From positions 7,744 to 71,743 of the forward strand of contig JBDSZL010000039.1 in assembly GCA_039925145.1 (NCBI GenBank): DNA of 64,000 nucleotides, read 5' to 3'. The translations under genes were made by a program, and so were the position numbers. Source of the DNA: JBDSZL01 sp039925145 (GTDB lineage Bacteria; Acidobacteriota; Vicinamibacteria; Vicinamibacterales; SCN-69-37). The first letter of the stretch is position 1; every line of letters starts with the position of its first letter. This document shows positions 8,705 to 16,846 of the stretch, piece after piece. The notes under the pieces were generated by a model. That model was not told the DNA's origin. It was given only the letters and a program-made list of their open reading frames with translations, and did not search any database.

Positions 8705-10046
8705 GTATTTCATCGAGACATTCGGCTGCCAGATGAATGTGCACGATTCAGAACGGCTGGCTGGACTCCTCGAGGCCGAGGGTTACGAACGAGCAGCCGA
8801 CGACACGTCGGCCGACGTCATCGTGGTGAACACCTGCAGCGTTCGCGAAAAGGCAGAAGACAAGCTGTACACCCGCCTGGGGGAGTTACGGACGCTCACC
8901 GCCGACCGCAAATGGGCGCCGATCATCGCCGTCACTGGGTGCGTCGCCCAGCAGGAAGGTCGAGCCCTGCTGAAGGGCGGTGCGCTCATCGACGTTATCG
9001 TCGGCACACAGAGTCTCAAGCGGTTGCCCGCGCTCATCGAACAAGCGCGCGAGACTCATCGCCCCGCGGTCGACATCAACCCCTACGAGGACGTCTCTTT
9101 CCCGCTCGGGATGGTTCGCCATTCAGACCCAGCCCGCGCCTGGGTGACCATCATCGAAGGGTGCAACGAGTTCTGCGCGTTCTGCGTCGTGCCATACACG
9201 CGAGGCCACGAGCGCATGCGTCCCGTCGCGGACATCCTTGCCGAAGTGCGGCATGCCGCCGACAGCGGCCGCGTCGAGGTTCAACTCCTAGGTCAGATCG
9301 TCAACCACTACCAGGCGCCAGACGATCCATCCTGCGACTTTGCGTCATTGCTCGAGCGCGTCAGCACCATTCCAGGCATCGTCCGCGTCAGGTTTGCGAG
9401 TCCCCACCCGCGTCACGTCTCGACTCGCCTCATTGAGGCCATGCGGGACCTACCTGGCGTGTGCAAGCATCTCCATCTGCCTCTTCAATCTGGGTCGAAT
9501 AGCATTTTGCAGGCGATGCGCCGGCGGCACTCCCGCGAAGATTACTTAGGCCTCGTTGAACGCCTGCGCGCCGTCATCCCCTCCATCGCGGTGTCAACCG
9601 ACCTCATCGTCGGATTTCCGGGGGAGACCGACGCCGATTTCGCAGACACTATGGAGGTCGTGCGAACCGTCGGCTATCAGGCGCTCTATTCCTTCAAATA
9701 CTCACCACGCCCCAACACGCTGGCGGGGAAGCGGCTGGTGGACGATGTGCCGGAGAAGGAAAAAACGCGTCGGATCGTCGAGCTGCAGGCGGTTCAGCGG
9801 GACATCCAGCTGGGGCGCCACACGGCGGCGATTGGGCGGAGGGAGACCGTCCTTGTCGACGCAGTCTCGCGCCGGCGGGAGACGGAACTCGCCGGCCGGA
9901 CCGACGGGAATGCCATTGTTAATTTTGCTGGACCTGCCGAGTGGGTCGGCCAGTTCGTGCCCGTCACCATCACGGAGGCTGCGCCCAACAGCCTGCGTGG
10001 CGAAGCGCTGCGCCCCATTCCACAGCAGGTCCCCCATGCTCATTGA
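8694..10046 (+). CDS. miaB: tRNA-2-methylthio-N6-dimethylallyladenosine synthase MiaB
   Basis: Radical-SAM methylthiotransferase that adds the ms2 group at adenosine 37 of tRNAs reading U-starting codons. The 450-residue product begins KYFIETFGCQMNVHDSERLA (UPF0004 domain), has the three auxiliary-cluster cysteines near the N-terminus, the radical-SAM motif GCNEFCAFCVVPYTRGHE (about 158-175), and a C-terminal TRAM domain. The usual LGQNVN motif reads LGQIVN here. AAAGGT is 5 bases upstream of ATG 8694. It overlaps recN at its start and the next gene at its end (11 bases each). Confidence 0.96.
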   Translation: MALKYFIETFGCQMNVHDSERLAGLLEAEGYERAADDTSADVIVVNTCSVREKAEDKLYTRLGELRTLTADRKWAPIIAVTGCVAQQEGRALLKGGALIDVIVGTQSLKRLPALIEQARETHRPAVDINPYEDVSFPLGMVRHSDPARAWVTIIEGCNEFCAFCVVPYTRGHERMRPVADILAEVRHAADSGRVEVQLLGQIVNHYQAPDDPSCDFASLLERVSTIPGIVRVRFASPHPRHVSTRLIEAMRDLPGVCKHLHLPLQSGSNSILQAMRRRHSREDYLGLVERLRAVIPSIAVSTDLIVGFPGETDADFADTMEVVRTVGYQALYSFKYSPRPNTLAGKRLVDDVPEKEKTRRIVELQAVQRDIQLGRHTAAIGRRETVLVDAVSRRRETELAGRTDGNAIVNFAGPAEWVGQFVPVTITEAAPNSLRGEALRPIPQQVPHAH

Positions 10047-10518
10047 GATGTTCATCAAAGGACTGATGATCGACCCGGTCAGCAACATGCCGATCGTCAT
10101 CCTGCGCGACGCCGACAATCAGCGGACGCTTCCCATCTGGGTGGGTCCGGTCGAGGCCAACGCCATTGCTCTGCAAATCGAAAACGTGTCTCCCGCTCGA
10201 CCGATGACGCACGATCTGCTGCGCAATGCCGTCCAGGATCTCGGTGGGGTTCTCGAGCGCGTCGTGATCTCCGACCTCAGGGACGGGACGTTCTTCGCCT
10301 ACCTGCAGTTGCGGCAACAGGGCGCGCCGGTCTTCGTCGATTCACGGCCCAGCGATGCGATTGCGCTCTCGCTCCGCGCCAAGGTCCCCGTATTCGTCGA
10401 CGTGAAGGTGCTCGACGATGCCCGGTCGGTAGACGCATCCTCGGATCAAGCGGATCGGGACCGTCTGCAGCGCTGGCTCGAGAGTCTGGATCCGGATGAT
10501 TTAGGCTACAAAATGTAG
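10036..10518 (+). CDS. Bifunctional nuclease family protein (DUF151)
   Basis: Small cytoplasmic protein of the DUF151 family, some members of which cut RNA and DNA. The frame is open far upstream, but ATG 10036 gives the family-length 160-residue product and starts MLIEMFIKGLMIDPVSNMPI, which is how family members begin. Conserved stretches include LPIWVGPVEANAIA and the acidic DSRPSDAIALSLR motif. The C-terminus (DRDRLQRWLESLDPDDLG) matches the usual tail. It overlaps miaB by 11 bases, giving a recN-miaB-nuclease operon. The cellular role is not established. Confidence 0.9.
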   Translation: MLIEMFIKGLMIDPVSNMPIVILRDADNQRTLPIWVGPVEANAIALQIENVSPARPMTHDLLRNAVQDLGGVLERVVISDLRDGTFFAYLQLRQQGAPVFVDSRPSDAIALSLRAKVPVFVDVKVLDDARSVDASSDQADRDRLQRWLESLDPDDLGYKM

Positions 10519-10523
10519 CTTTG

Positions 10524-10552
10524 TTGACACCCACCGGGGGGCTCCCTAGAAT
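10524..10552 (+). promoter_or_regulatory. Near-consensus sigma70 promoter for parAB
   Basis: TTGACA (10524-10529), a 17-base spacer, then TAGAAT (10547-10552). Transcription would start near 10559, about 25 bases before ATG 10584. The same -10 hexamer recurs before secA and lptFG. Confidence 0.75.
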
Positions 10553-10583
10553 GAGGGCCAGAGTTTCCGCACCCCCCAACCTC

Positions 10584-11339
10584 ATGGTCATATCGATCGC
10601 CAACCAGAAAGGCGGCGTTGGCAAGACGACGACCGCTATCAACCTCGCAGCGGCGTTCGCATTGCGGCACAAAAAGACGTTACTGATCGACCTGGATCCC
10701 CAGGCCAACAGCACCATGTCGTACCTCGACATCGCCACGGTGCAGCGGTCCGTCTACGACGTCTTCACCGACCCCACCGTGAAGCTGGCGGATGTCATCC
10801 AGGAATCAAATCAGCCGAACCTGTGGATTGCGCCTTCCCGCATCGCGCTCGCGAAACTCGAGGCACGTCTGGTTGGCGAGATCGACTCGCATTTCAAACT
10901 GAAGGATCAGCTGGCCGCGTTACCCAAGGGCTTCGACGTGATGGTGATCGACTGCCCGCCGGCGCTGGGTCTGCTGACGGTCAATGCGCTCGTGGCGTCC
11001 ACGCATTTGCTCATCCCGATTCAGTCCTCGTACTTCGCGCTCGAGGGCACCGACGACCTGCTCGAGACGATTGAAAAGGTCCGGTCCCGGGCCAACCCGG
11101 CTCTCCGCATCGTCGGCGTCGTGATCACCATGCACGACAAGCGCACCGCGCTAGCTCGAGATATTCGAAGCCAGATTGACAAGGTGTTTGGCGACAAGGT
11201 CTTCCGCACCGTCATCACCAAGAGCGTGCGCCTGGAGGAGAGTCCGGCGTACAAAGAGTCCATTTTCAAGTTTGCGCCGGACTCGTCCGGGGCCACCGAA
11301 TATTACCGGCTCTGCGAGGAGGTCATCGATCGTGTCTAA
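10584..11339 (+). CDS. parA: Chromosome-partitioning ATPase ParA
   Basis: DNA-binding ATPase that moves ParB-bound origin regions apart. ATG 10584 is chosen because it gives the standard start MVISIANQKGGVGKTTTAIN with the deviant Walker A motif KGGVGKTT. An earlier in-frame ATG at 10551 overlaps the promoter -10 box. Other motifs are LLIDLDPQANST (A') and FDVMVIDCPPALGLLT (B). The 251-residue length fits chromosomal ParA/Soj. No good ribosome site is visible in the 25-base leader. The gene overlaps parB by 8 bases. Confidence 0.94.
   Translation: MVISIANQKGGVGKTTTAINLAAAFALRHKKTLLIDLDPQANSTMSYLDIATVQRSVYDVFTDPTVKLADVIQESNQPNLWIAPSRIALAKLEARLVGEIDSHFKLKDQLAALPKGFDVMVIDCPPALGLLTVNALVASTHLLIPIQSSYFALEGTDDLLETIEKVRSRANPALRIVGVVITMHDKRTALARDIRSQIDKVFGDKVFRTVITKSVRLEESPAYKESIFKFAPDSSGATEYYRLCEEVIDRV
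11316..11323 (+). promoter_or_regulatory. Ribosome-binding site deciding the parB GTG start
   Basis: GAGGAGGT inside the parA 3' end, 8 bases before GTG 11332. It is the strongest ribosome site near the frame and sets the ParB N-terminus. Confidence 0.8.
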
Positions 11340-12162
11340 GCGCGGCCTACCTGTTTCTCTGAAGATGCGTCACGACGAGCACTACGTTGACGCTTTGACC
11401 AGCTCTGCTGGATCACCCATTGGCCGTCTCGTTTCGATCGAGCAAATCGAGCCGAATCCGGAGCAGCCGCGCCAGGTCATGGGCGACCTGTCCGAGTTAA
11501 TGGCCTCCATCTCGGAGAAGGGCATTATCGAGCCGCTCGTGGTGCGACAGCGGGGAAGTCGCTTCCAGATCGTGGCCGGCGAGCGCCGCTACCAAGCGGC
11601 GGTGCGCGTGGGCCTTCGCGAGATCCCGGTTGTGATCCGCGAGGTGGATGACACTGAGATCATCGAGGTAGCCCTCGTCGAAAACATCCAACGAAAGGAC
11701 CTCGGACCCTTCGAGGAGGCCGAGGCGATGGCTGGCCTCGCGAGCAAGTGCGGATACACCCACGAAGACCTGGCCAAGAGGCTGGGCAAGTCCCGAACGA
11801 CCGTTACAGAATCGCTGGCACTCGCGGCCATGCCTGATAACGTGCGAAGTCTTTGTCGGCTGGCCGACATTTCGTCTAAATCATTGCTGTTGCAGATAGT
11901 TAGGCAACAGACGCCTGAGAAAATGATCGCGTTTATCGAGGCGCTGACGCGCGACAAGGCCCAGGGGCCTGTCACCCGTGAGCAGGCCCGCAAGGTGGCT
12001 TCCAAGCCCGCACTGGGTCGGCCGAAGTCGTATGTCTTTCAGTATCGAGCCCCCGCCAAGACCTTCAACTTGAAGCTGCAGTTCCGCAAGTCCGAAGTCG
12101 ACAAGGGCGAAGTCATCGAGGCGCTCGAAGGCATTCTCGCCGAGCTTCGTCAGCAATCTTAG
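11332..12162 (+). CDS. parB: Chromosome-partitioning protein ParB
   Basis: CTP-dependent DNA clamp that loads at parS sites. The frame is open further upstream inside parA, but GTG 11332 is 8 bases after a strong GAGGAGGT (11316-11323) and gives a 276-residue protein of usual size. Visible motifs are VSIEQIEPNPEQPRQ, IVAGERRYQAAV (the arginine patch) and EVALVENIQRKDLGPFEEA, followed by a helix-turn-helix (LAKRLGKSRTTVTESLALA) and a C-terminal dimerisation segment. I saw no parS palindrome nearby. Its co-translation with parA is typical. Confidence 0.94.
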   Translation: MSKRGLPVSLKMRHDEHYVDALTSSAGSPIGRLVSIEQIEPNPEQPRQVMGDLSELMASISEKGIIEPLVVRQRGSRFQIVAGERRYQAAVRVGLREIPVVIREVDDTEIIEVALVENIQRKDLGPFEEAEAMAGLASKCGYTHEDLAKRLGKSRTTVTESLALAAMPDNVRSLCRLADISSKSLLLQIVRQQTPEKMIAFIEALTRDKAQGPVTREQARKVASKPALGRPKSYVFQYRAPAKTFNLKLQFRKSEVDKGEVIEALEGILAELRQQS

Positions 12163-12194
12163 AGACAACGGACGGCGACTCAAGCTCTAGTCAA

Positions 12195-12325
12195 GGCTCG
12201 GGGCTTGGGGCCCATGGGTCGGCTCGGGGCTCGGGGCTTGGGGCTCGCGGCCCAGGGGGCGGCTCGGGGCTTGCGGCTCAGGGGTCGGCTCGGGGCTTGA
12301 GGCTCGGGGCTCGGGACTGGAGCTT
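12195..12325. repeat. Interspersed GGCTCGG-type heptamer cluster
   Basis: GGCTCGG, GGCTTGG, GGCTCGC, GGCTTGC and GGCTTGA units are interspersed with CCCAGGG, CCCATGG and CAGGGGTC spacers. It is clearly related to the pure array at 1281-1329 but more decayed. G runs separated by 3-base loops again predict G-quadruplex potential on the plus strand. Confidence 0.8.
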
Positions 12326-12587
12326 GGGCTCCGTCTGCATCGTCACCTTCTTACCATCCCGACAGAATCACTCGCGGCTATTCAAGCGGCTGCATACGTA
12401 TGCGGTGGCGAGTTCTGCGTGATCGCCATCCAGCGCCTTGGGCCAGGCCCGAATCGACTATGGCTCCGGTATGGCTCGGGCGAATTGGATTGGGGTGGCG
12501 TTTGAGAACTCCGATCTGAATCGCCAGGACGGACGTCTTGGGCGCCGCAATCCACTCACAGCCGTCCTGAAGTAAACATAACATGTA

Positions 12588-12616
12588 TTATCAGACGTTA
12601 GGCGTTTGGCTAGAAT
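12588..12616 (+). promoter_or_regulatory. Candidate promoter for lptFG
   Basis: TTATCA (12588-12593), 17-base spacer, TAGAAT (12611-12616), in the most AT-rich part of the gap. The leader to ATG 12762 would be about 140 bases. Confidence 0.45.
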
Positions 12617-12761
12617 TTAGTGCCTGTGCATACTTTGCGGACGACGAGGCAGCCCTGACTCAGCCGTTTTCCCTCAGAGCGCCGTGTTATCGTGGGCGCC
12701 TGGCACAGCGCCCCAAGACATCGAATCCAGCGGTGCCTGCGGCGGCACGCACATCGACGCT

Positions 12762-15113
12762 ATGCGATTCAGACTGACCATCCTCGACCGCTACATCATT
12801 CGTGAGTCCCTCTTGCCGTTCTGCCTGGCACTGGGGATGTTCACGTTTCTGCTGGCGGTCAAGCCCATGCTCGAGCAGGCGCAGGTGCTGTTGACCAAGG
12901 GTGTGGATCTGCCGACCGTCGGGTTCCTGCTCGTGACCCTGCTGCCGCAGGCTCTGGGCGTCACGATTCCCATGGCCTTCCTGACCGGCGTCCTGATGGC
13001 GCTTGGCCGCCTGTCCGGCGATCGCGAATCGGTCGCGTTTCTGGCGTGTGGGGTCAGCCCAATCCGCCTGCTCAGGCCCGTCCTGATCTTTGCGCTGCTG
13101 GCAGGCGCCGCCGACATGTACCTGCTGATTCGCCTGGTGCCCGACTCGAACCAGCGCTTCCGCGAGGTCACCTATGGGCTGATCGAAAAACAAGGCACCG
13201 TCGACGTCAAGCCGGGCATCTTCTACGAAGGCTTCCCAGGCAAGGTCCTCTTCATCCAGAAGCGGAAGCCGGACGGTCAGTGGGAAGGCGTGATGCTGGC
13301 CGACACGAGCCAGCCGGGCAGGCCGACCGTCACGCTCGCGGCGGCCGGACGGCTGGAGCTCGATCCGGTGAAGCGTCAGGTGGCAATCGTCCTGCCGGGT
13401 GAGTCGGTCCGTTACGTGCCGGGCGAAGACGAAGACGTCTACGACGTTGCGCGCACTCAGGATTTCAGGGTCGCGGTGTCCGCCGACTCGGTTTTCGGCA
13501 CAGGCAACATCAGCCCGACCCGGGGTCGGCCGGAGATGACGATTGCTCAGCTGAGGGAGGCTGAGGCTGAAAAGCGTGCGGCCGGCATTTCACCGCACCC
13601 GGAAATTCTGCAGCGGCACCAGATGTTTGCCTTTCCGGTGGCCTGCCTGATCTTCGCCCTTGTCGGGCTGCCCCTGGGCTTACACACGCGCAAAGAAGGC
13701 AAACTCGGCGGCTTCACGCAGGGGCTGGCGGTCATCTTCCTGTACTACGCGATTCTCGTCACGATGGAGAGTCTGACAAAGGGCGGTCAGTTTCCCGCCG
13801 AGTGGGCACGCTGGATCCCCAACATCGTCGTTGGACTCATCGGCATCGCGGCGATCCGGTGGCGCAGCCGCGCCATCGGTCGTGACCTGCCGCTGTGGCT
13901 ACCCTCCTGGCCGCGCCCGGCTCGCGGCAGCACCGTTGCCAGTGCCTCGAAGGGACCCGCGCGACCGGCCGTGATTATCCGTGTGCCCCACATCGCCTGG
14001 CCGTTTCCGGCGGTGAGGATTCTCGATCGGTATGTCGGCCGCAGGTATCTGAACGTGTCGCTCCTGGCGTTCATCGCCCTGCTCGGGCTGTATTACATCG
14101 GCACGTTCATCGACAAGTCCGAGCGGCTGTTCAAAGGACAGGCGACCGGCCGGATGCTCCTCGAGTACTTCTATTACTCGACCCCTCAATTCGTGGTCTA
14201 CATCGTGCCGATGGCGACGCTTGTCGCCGCCCTCGCCACAATCGGCGGGCTCACTCGCAGCAGCGAGCTGACGGTGATGCGGGCGTGCGGCGTGAGTCTC
14301 TATCGGGCCGCCGTGCCAGTGCTGCTCGTGGCGCTGGTCTGGAGCGGGTGCCTGTTTCTGCTCGACGACCGCGTGCTGGCGCAGGCCAATCGTCGGGCTG
14401 AGGTGCTCGAAGATCGCATCAAGGGCAACCTGCCACACACGGTCAATGAGGTCGCCAATGCGAACTGGCTCGTCGCGCCCGCCGACCCTGCCACGAAGTC
14501 AGTTCGGATTTACTACTACACCGCCTTCGACATTCCGAGACAGACGCTCTACGGCTTGTCCGTCTTCGAGACCGCTCCGCGTCAATTCCGGCTGATCAGC
14601 CACACCATGACAGGCCGGGTGACCTACGCGCGCGGCGCGTGGCAGAGCGCCGGCGGTTGGGTGCAGCGCTTTGCGGCCAACGACACGGCCACCCGCGATC
14701 CGTTCGGCGCAAAGGCCATGCAGCTCGAGCCGCCCACGAGATTCTCGGGGATGCACAATCAGTCGTCAGACTTGATGAGCTTCGGCGAACTCCGGAAACA
14801 CATCGCGCAATTGAGCGCGAGCGGTGTGAACCTGGCCGAGACGCGTGTGCAGCTCCAGGCCCGCGTCGCGTTTCCGCTCGTCACCGTGGTCATGACGCTC
14901 TTGGGGATCCCGTTTGGTGTCACCACGGGTCGTCGCGGCGCGTTGTACGGCGTGGGACTCGCCATCATCCTGGCCTCGAGCTACTGGCTGCTCAATACGT
15001 TCTTCGTCGCGGTGGGCCAGGCCGATCTGCTGTCGCCCTCGCTTGCGGCGTGGGCGGCAAACATCCTGTTTCTCGCCGTCGCCGCCTATGCCACGCTGAC
15101 CGTGCGGACCTGA
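12762..15113 (+). CDS. Fused LptF-LptG lipopolysaccharide export permease
   Basis: Inner-membrane permease that, with the LptB ATPase, extracts LPS and passes it to the periplasmic Lpt bridge. The 783-residue product contains two complete YjgP/YjgQ permeases in tandem. The first (about 1-375) begins LTILDRYIIRESLLPFCLAL and has its periplasmic beta-jellyroll and three C-terminal helices. A Pro/Arg-rich linker (about 376-425) follows, then the second copy (about 426-783), starting VRILDRYVGRRYLNVSLLAF. LptF and LptG are normally separate proteins, so the heterodimer is encoded here as one chain. ATG 12762 is preferred over a start at 12684, whose extra residues are not membrane-like. It converges with the PHP gene. 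Confidence 0.93.
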   Translation: MRFRLTILDRYIIRESLLPFCLALGMFTFLLAVKPMLEQAQVLLTKGVDLPTVGFLLVTLLPQALGVTIPMAFLTGVLMALGRLSGDRESVAFLACGVSPIRLLRPVLIFALLAGAADMYLLIRLVPDSNQRFREVTYGLIEKQGTVDVKPGIFYEGFPGKVLFIQKRKPDGQWEGVMLADTSQPGRPTVTLAAAGRLELDPVKRQVAIVLPGESVRYVPGEDEDVYDVARTQDFRVAVSADSVFGTGNISPTRGRPEMTIAQLREAEAEKRAAGISPHPEILQRHQMFAFPVACLIFALVGLPLGLHTRKEGKLGGFTQGLAVIFLYYAILVTMESLTKGGQFPAEWARWIPNIVVGLIGIAAIRWRSRAIGRDLPLWLPSWPRPARGSTVASASKGPARPAVIIRVPHIAWPFPAVRILDRYVGRRYLNVSLLAFIALLGLYYIGTFIDKSERLFKGQATGRMLLEYFYYSTPQFVVYIVPMATLVAALATIGGLTRSSELTVMRACGVSLYRAAVPVLLVALVWSGCLFLLDDRVLAQANRRAEVLEDRIKGNLPHTVNEVANANWLVAPADPATKSVRIYYYTAFDIPRQTLYGLSVFETAPRQFRLISHTMTGRVTYARGAWQSAGGWVQRFAANDTATRDPFGAKAMQLEPPTRFSGMHNQSSDLMSFGELRKHIAQLSASGVNLAETRVQLQARVAFPLVTVVMTLLGIPFGVTTGRRGALYGVGLAIILASSYWLLNTFFVAVGQADLLSPSLAAWAANILFLAVAAYATLTVRT

Positions 15114-15131
15114 GGCGAACGGCGCGCCTCA
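15111..15131. terminator. Palindrome spanning both convergent stop codons
   Basis: TGAGGCG (15111-15117) and CGCCTCA (15125-15131) form a 7-bp stem with a 7-base loop. The left arm begins with the lptFG TGA and the right arm contains the TGA of the opposing PHP gene. There is no U-tract, so a role as bidirectional terminator is only a suggestion. Confidence 0.35.
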
Positions 15132-16835
15132 CCCACCGGCCGAGTTCACGCCCAGCGTCAGGTCCGAGATCCAGAGCGTGCCGCGGCTTCCGGGCGCCGC
15201 GTTGACAGTGTCCACCACGAACAGCAGACCGTGTAGCGGCACCGCGATCGGACGCTGGCTGGTGGGAGGCCCCACGCGCTCGAAGTCCTGCAGTCTCAGA
15301 GAGACGCGGCGCGGCGTCTCATCGAGATACACGGACTGCCGCCAGCGCTCTCCATCGCGCCCACCGGGAATGCGCACCTGAACGGAGACGCGCAACGGGC
15401 GGCTCGCCTGCCCCAGGAACTCGATACGCTCCACGCCCATCCGGGCGTCGAGTGGCGTGACCAGCGCCGCGTACTGGCCGATCGGTGCACCATCCCCGAG
15501 GAGGAAGTCGAATTCAACGCGCGCGTCGGCGCGGCGAACCTCCCCCGCCGATCGCTGGTCGCGTTCGACCACCCACCGCAATCGATCGATCGGCATGGCT
15601 TCGAGTCTCGTTGGCACTGGAGACCTCGCCTCATCGGGGGACCCAGCCGTGAACACCGGCGCTGTCGCTTCGATCACGATCGGGTTCGACACCAGCCATG
15701 GGATCGGCGAGCCCGGATAGAACGCCTCGAGCCGGTAGACTCCGGCAGCGGTCGCCACATGCGTCACTTCTCCGAGTCCGGTGGCCACCGGCCGCCCGTT
15801 CGCGAGGATGGTCATTCGCGCGAGCGGCGCGTTGGCAATCGCCGCCACGAAAGTGACCGGCGCGGTGGACGCGGGGACACGATCTCCCATCGCGAATCCT
15901 GCGGACTCCCCCACGCGCGCGGTGAACGCGAGGCGGCCCGGCGATGCGATGGCGCTGATCGCCGAGTACGAATGGCCTGCGAGGATCGCCGTCAGCAGAC
16001 GCGCGGCGTCGGGGGCCGCCGAGCCCGACAGCGGCTGATCGACCTGCACGATCTGGTTCATCGTCCGGAAGAGCGCCTCGTACGACGGCAGCTCGACCGC
16101 TGTATGCAGACGGGGCTCTTCGTCTTCTTTCCATCCCACGCGGGCATGCGCATCTACAGCCGCGAGGCCAAATACCGGGCGGACGCGGGCGGCACTGTCC
16201 CACCGCTGCAGCGTGCGCACGGGCCTGGCGAACAGCGATGCCATGGCCTCGGCAGGTCGAAGCAGTCCGTGGAGCGCCGCCGACAGGAGCTGCGTGCTCG
16301 AGTTGTCGCGCCACTCCGCGTCGACGTTCATCCACTCGATTCCGTCGAACCGCTGGTTCTGCCCTCTCCAACGAAGCTCCGGCTTTGGCGAGTCCGGATG
16401 GGCGAGCACCGCGGCGCCCCCGAGCCGATGAATATCGTCGATGACGTCGCGGGCCGGCCCGGCCAGTGGGTAGGGCGCGGCGGCCGTCAGACCGAGCGCC
16501 ACGATGTGTCCCTCTGCGCTGTTGAGCTCGACCGCGTCGATGCACAACACACCGTGGCGGTACGTCGGGGGATCGGGTGCCCGGGTGCCGTCGCCGTGGT
16601 CGGTAAGGATGATGAACGAGAGGCCGGCGCGCTCGGCGGCAGCGGCAATTGCGTCGACCGATCCGCTGCCATCGGAACGTGTGGAGTGAATGTGGTACGC
16701 GCCGAGAATCTGCGTGGAGGTGAGGCCGCTCGACAACGTCGCGGCGCGACGCGGGAGCGTGAGACCCACGTACAGCGCGACGGCGGCCGTAACAGCCGCC
16801 GTCGCGATGAGTAACGTGCGCAGGGTCCCACGCAC
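15129..16835 (-). CDS. Membrane-anchored PHP-domain metallohydrolase (CehA/McbA-like)
   Basis: Probable extracytoplasmic metal-dependent phosphoesterase or hydrolase. The frame stays open upstream through metK, but that part is only metK's shadow. GTG 16835, 11 bases after the metK stop, gives an N-terminal membrane anchor (TLLIATAAVTAAVALYVGLT). The PHP domain follows (about 36-280), with GAYHIHSTRSDGSGS, FIILTDHGDGT, AAVLAHPDSP and a later His/Asp-containing AAVDAHARVGW. Beta-rich C-terminal regions (about 340-568) look like sugar- or protein-binding sandwiches. The substrate is unknown. It may be co-transcribed with metK. Confidence 0.85.
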   Translation of the reverse strand: MRGTLRTLLIATAAVTAAVALYVGLTLPRRAATLSSGLTSTQILGAYHIHSTRSDGSGSVDAIAAAAERAGLSFIILTDHGDGTRAPDPPTYRHGVLCIDAVELNSAEGHIVALGLTAAAPYPLAGPARDVIDDIHRLGGAAVLAHPDSPKPELRWRGQNQRFDGIEWMNVDAEWRDNSSTQLLSAALHGLLRPAEAMASLFARPVRTLQRWDSAARVRPVFGLAAVDAHARVGWKEDEEPRLHTAVELPSYEALFRTMNQIVQVDQPLSGSAAPDAARLLTAILAGHSYSAISAIASPGRLAFTARVGESAGFAMGDRVPASTAPVTFVAAIANAPLARMTILANGRPVATGLGEVTHVATAAGVYRLEAFYPGSPIPWLVSNPIVIEATAPVFTAGSPDEARSPVPTRLEAMPIDRLRWVVERDQRSAGEVRRADARVEFDFLLGDGAPIGQYAALVTPLDARMGVERIEFLGQASRPLRVSVQVRIPGGRDGERWRQSVYLDETPRRVSLRLQDFERVGPPTSQRPIAVPLHGLLFVVDTVNAAPGSRGTLWISDLTLGVNSAGG

Positions 16836-16846
16836 GGCCGTGTGTC

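Larger units (their letters stand above)
12163..12761. other. Long intergenic gap between parB and lptFG
   Basis: About 600 bases without a supportable gene. The left part is the heptamer repeat cluster (12195-12325). The right part has lower GC around 12570-12620 and holds a possible promoter. Short open frames exist (for instance 12378-12584 minus), but none shows protein-like composition or a ribosome site. Confidence 0.6.

Noticed and set aside
10500..12200. parS sites near parAB
   Set aside because: I looked for TGTTTCACGTGAAACA-like palindromes around the operon and saw none. Degenerate sites cannot be excluded by eye.
12378..12584. Possible 68-residue gene on the minus strand in the parB-lptFG gap
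   Set aside because: No ribosome site, no recognisable family and no promoter; kept as part of the gap description.
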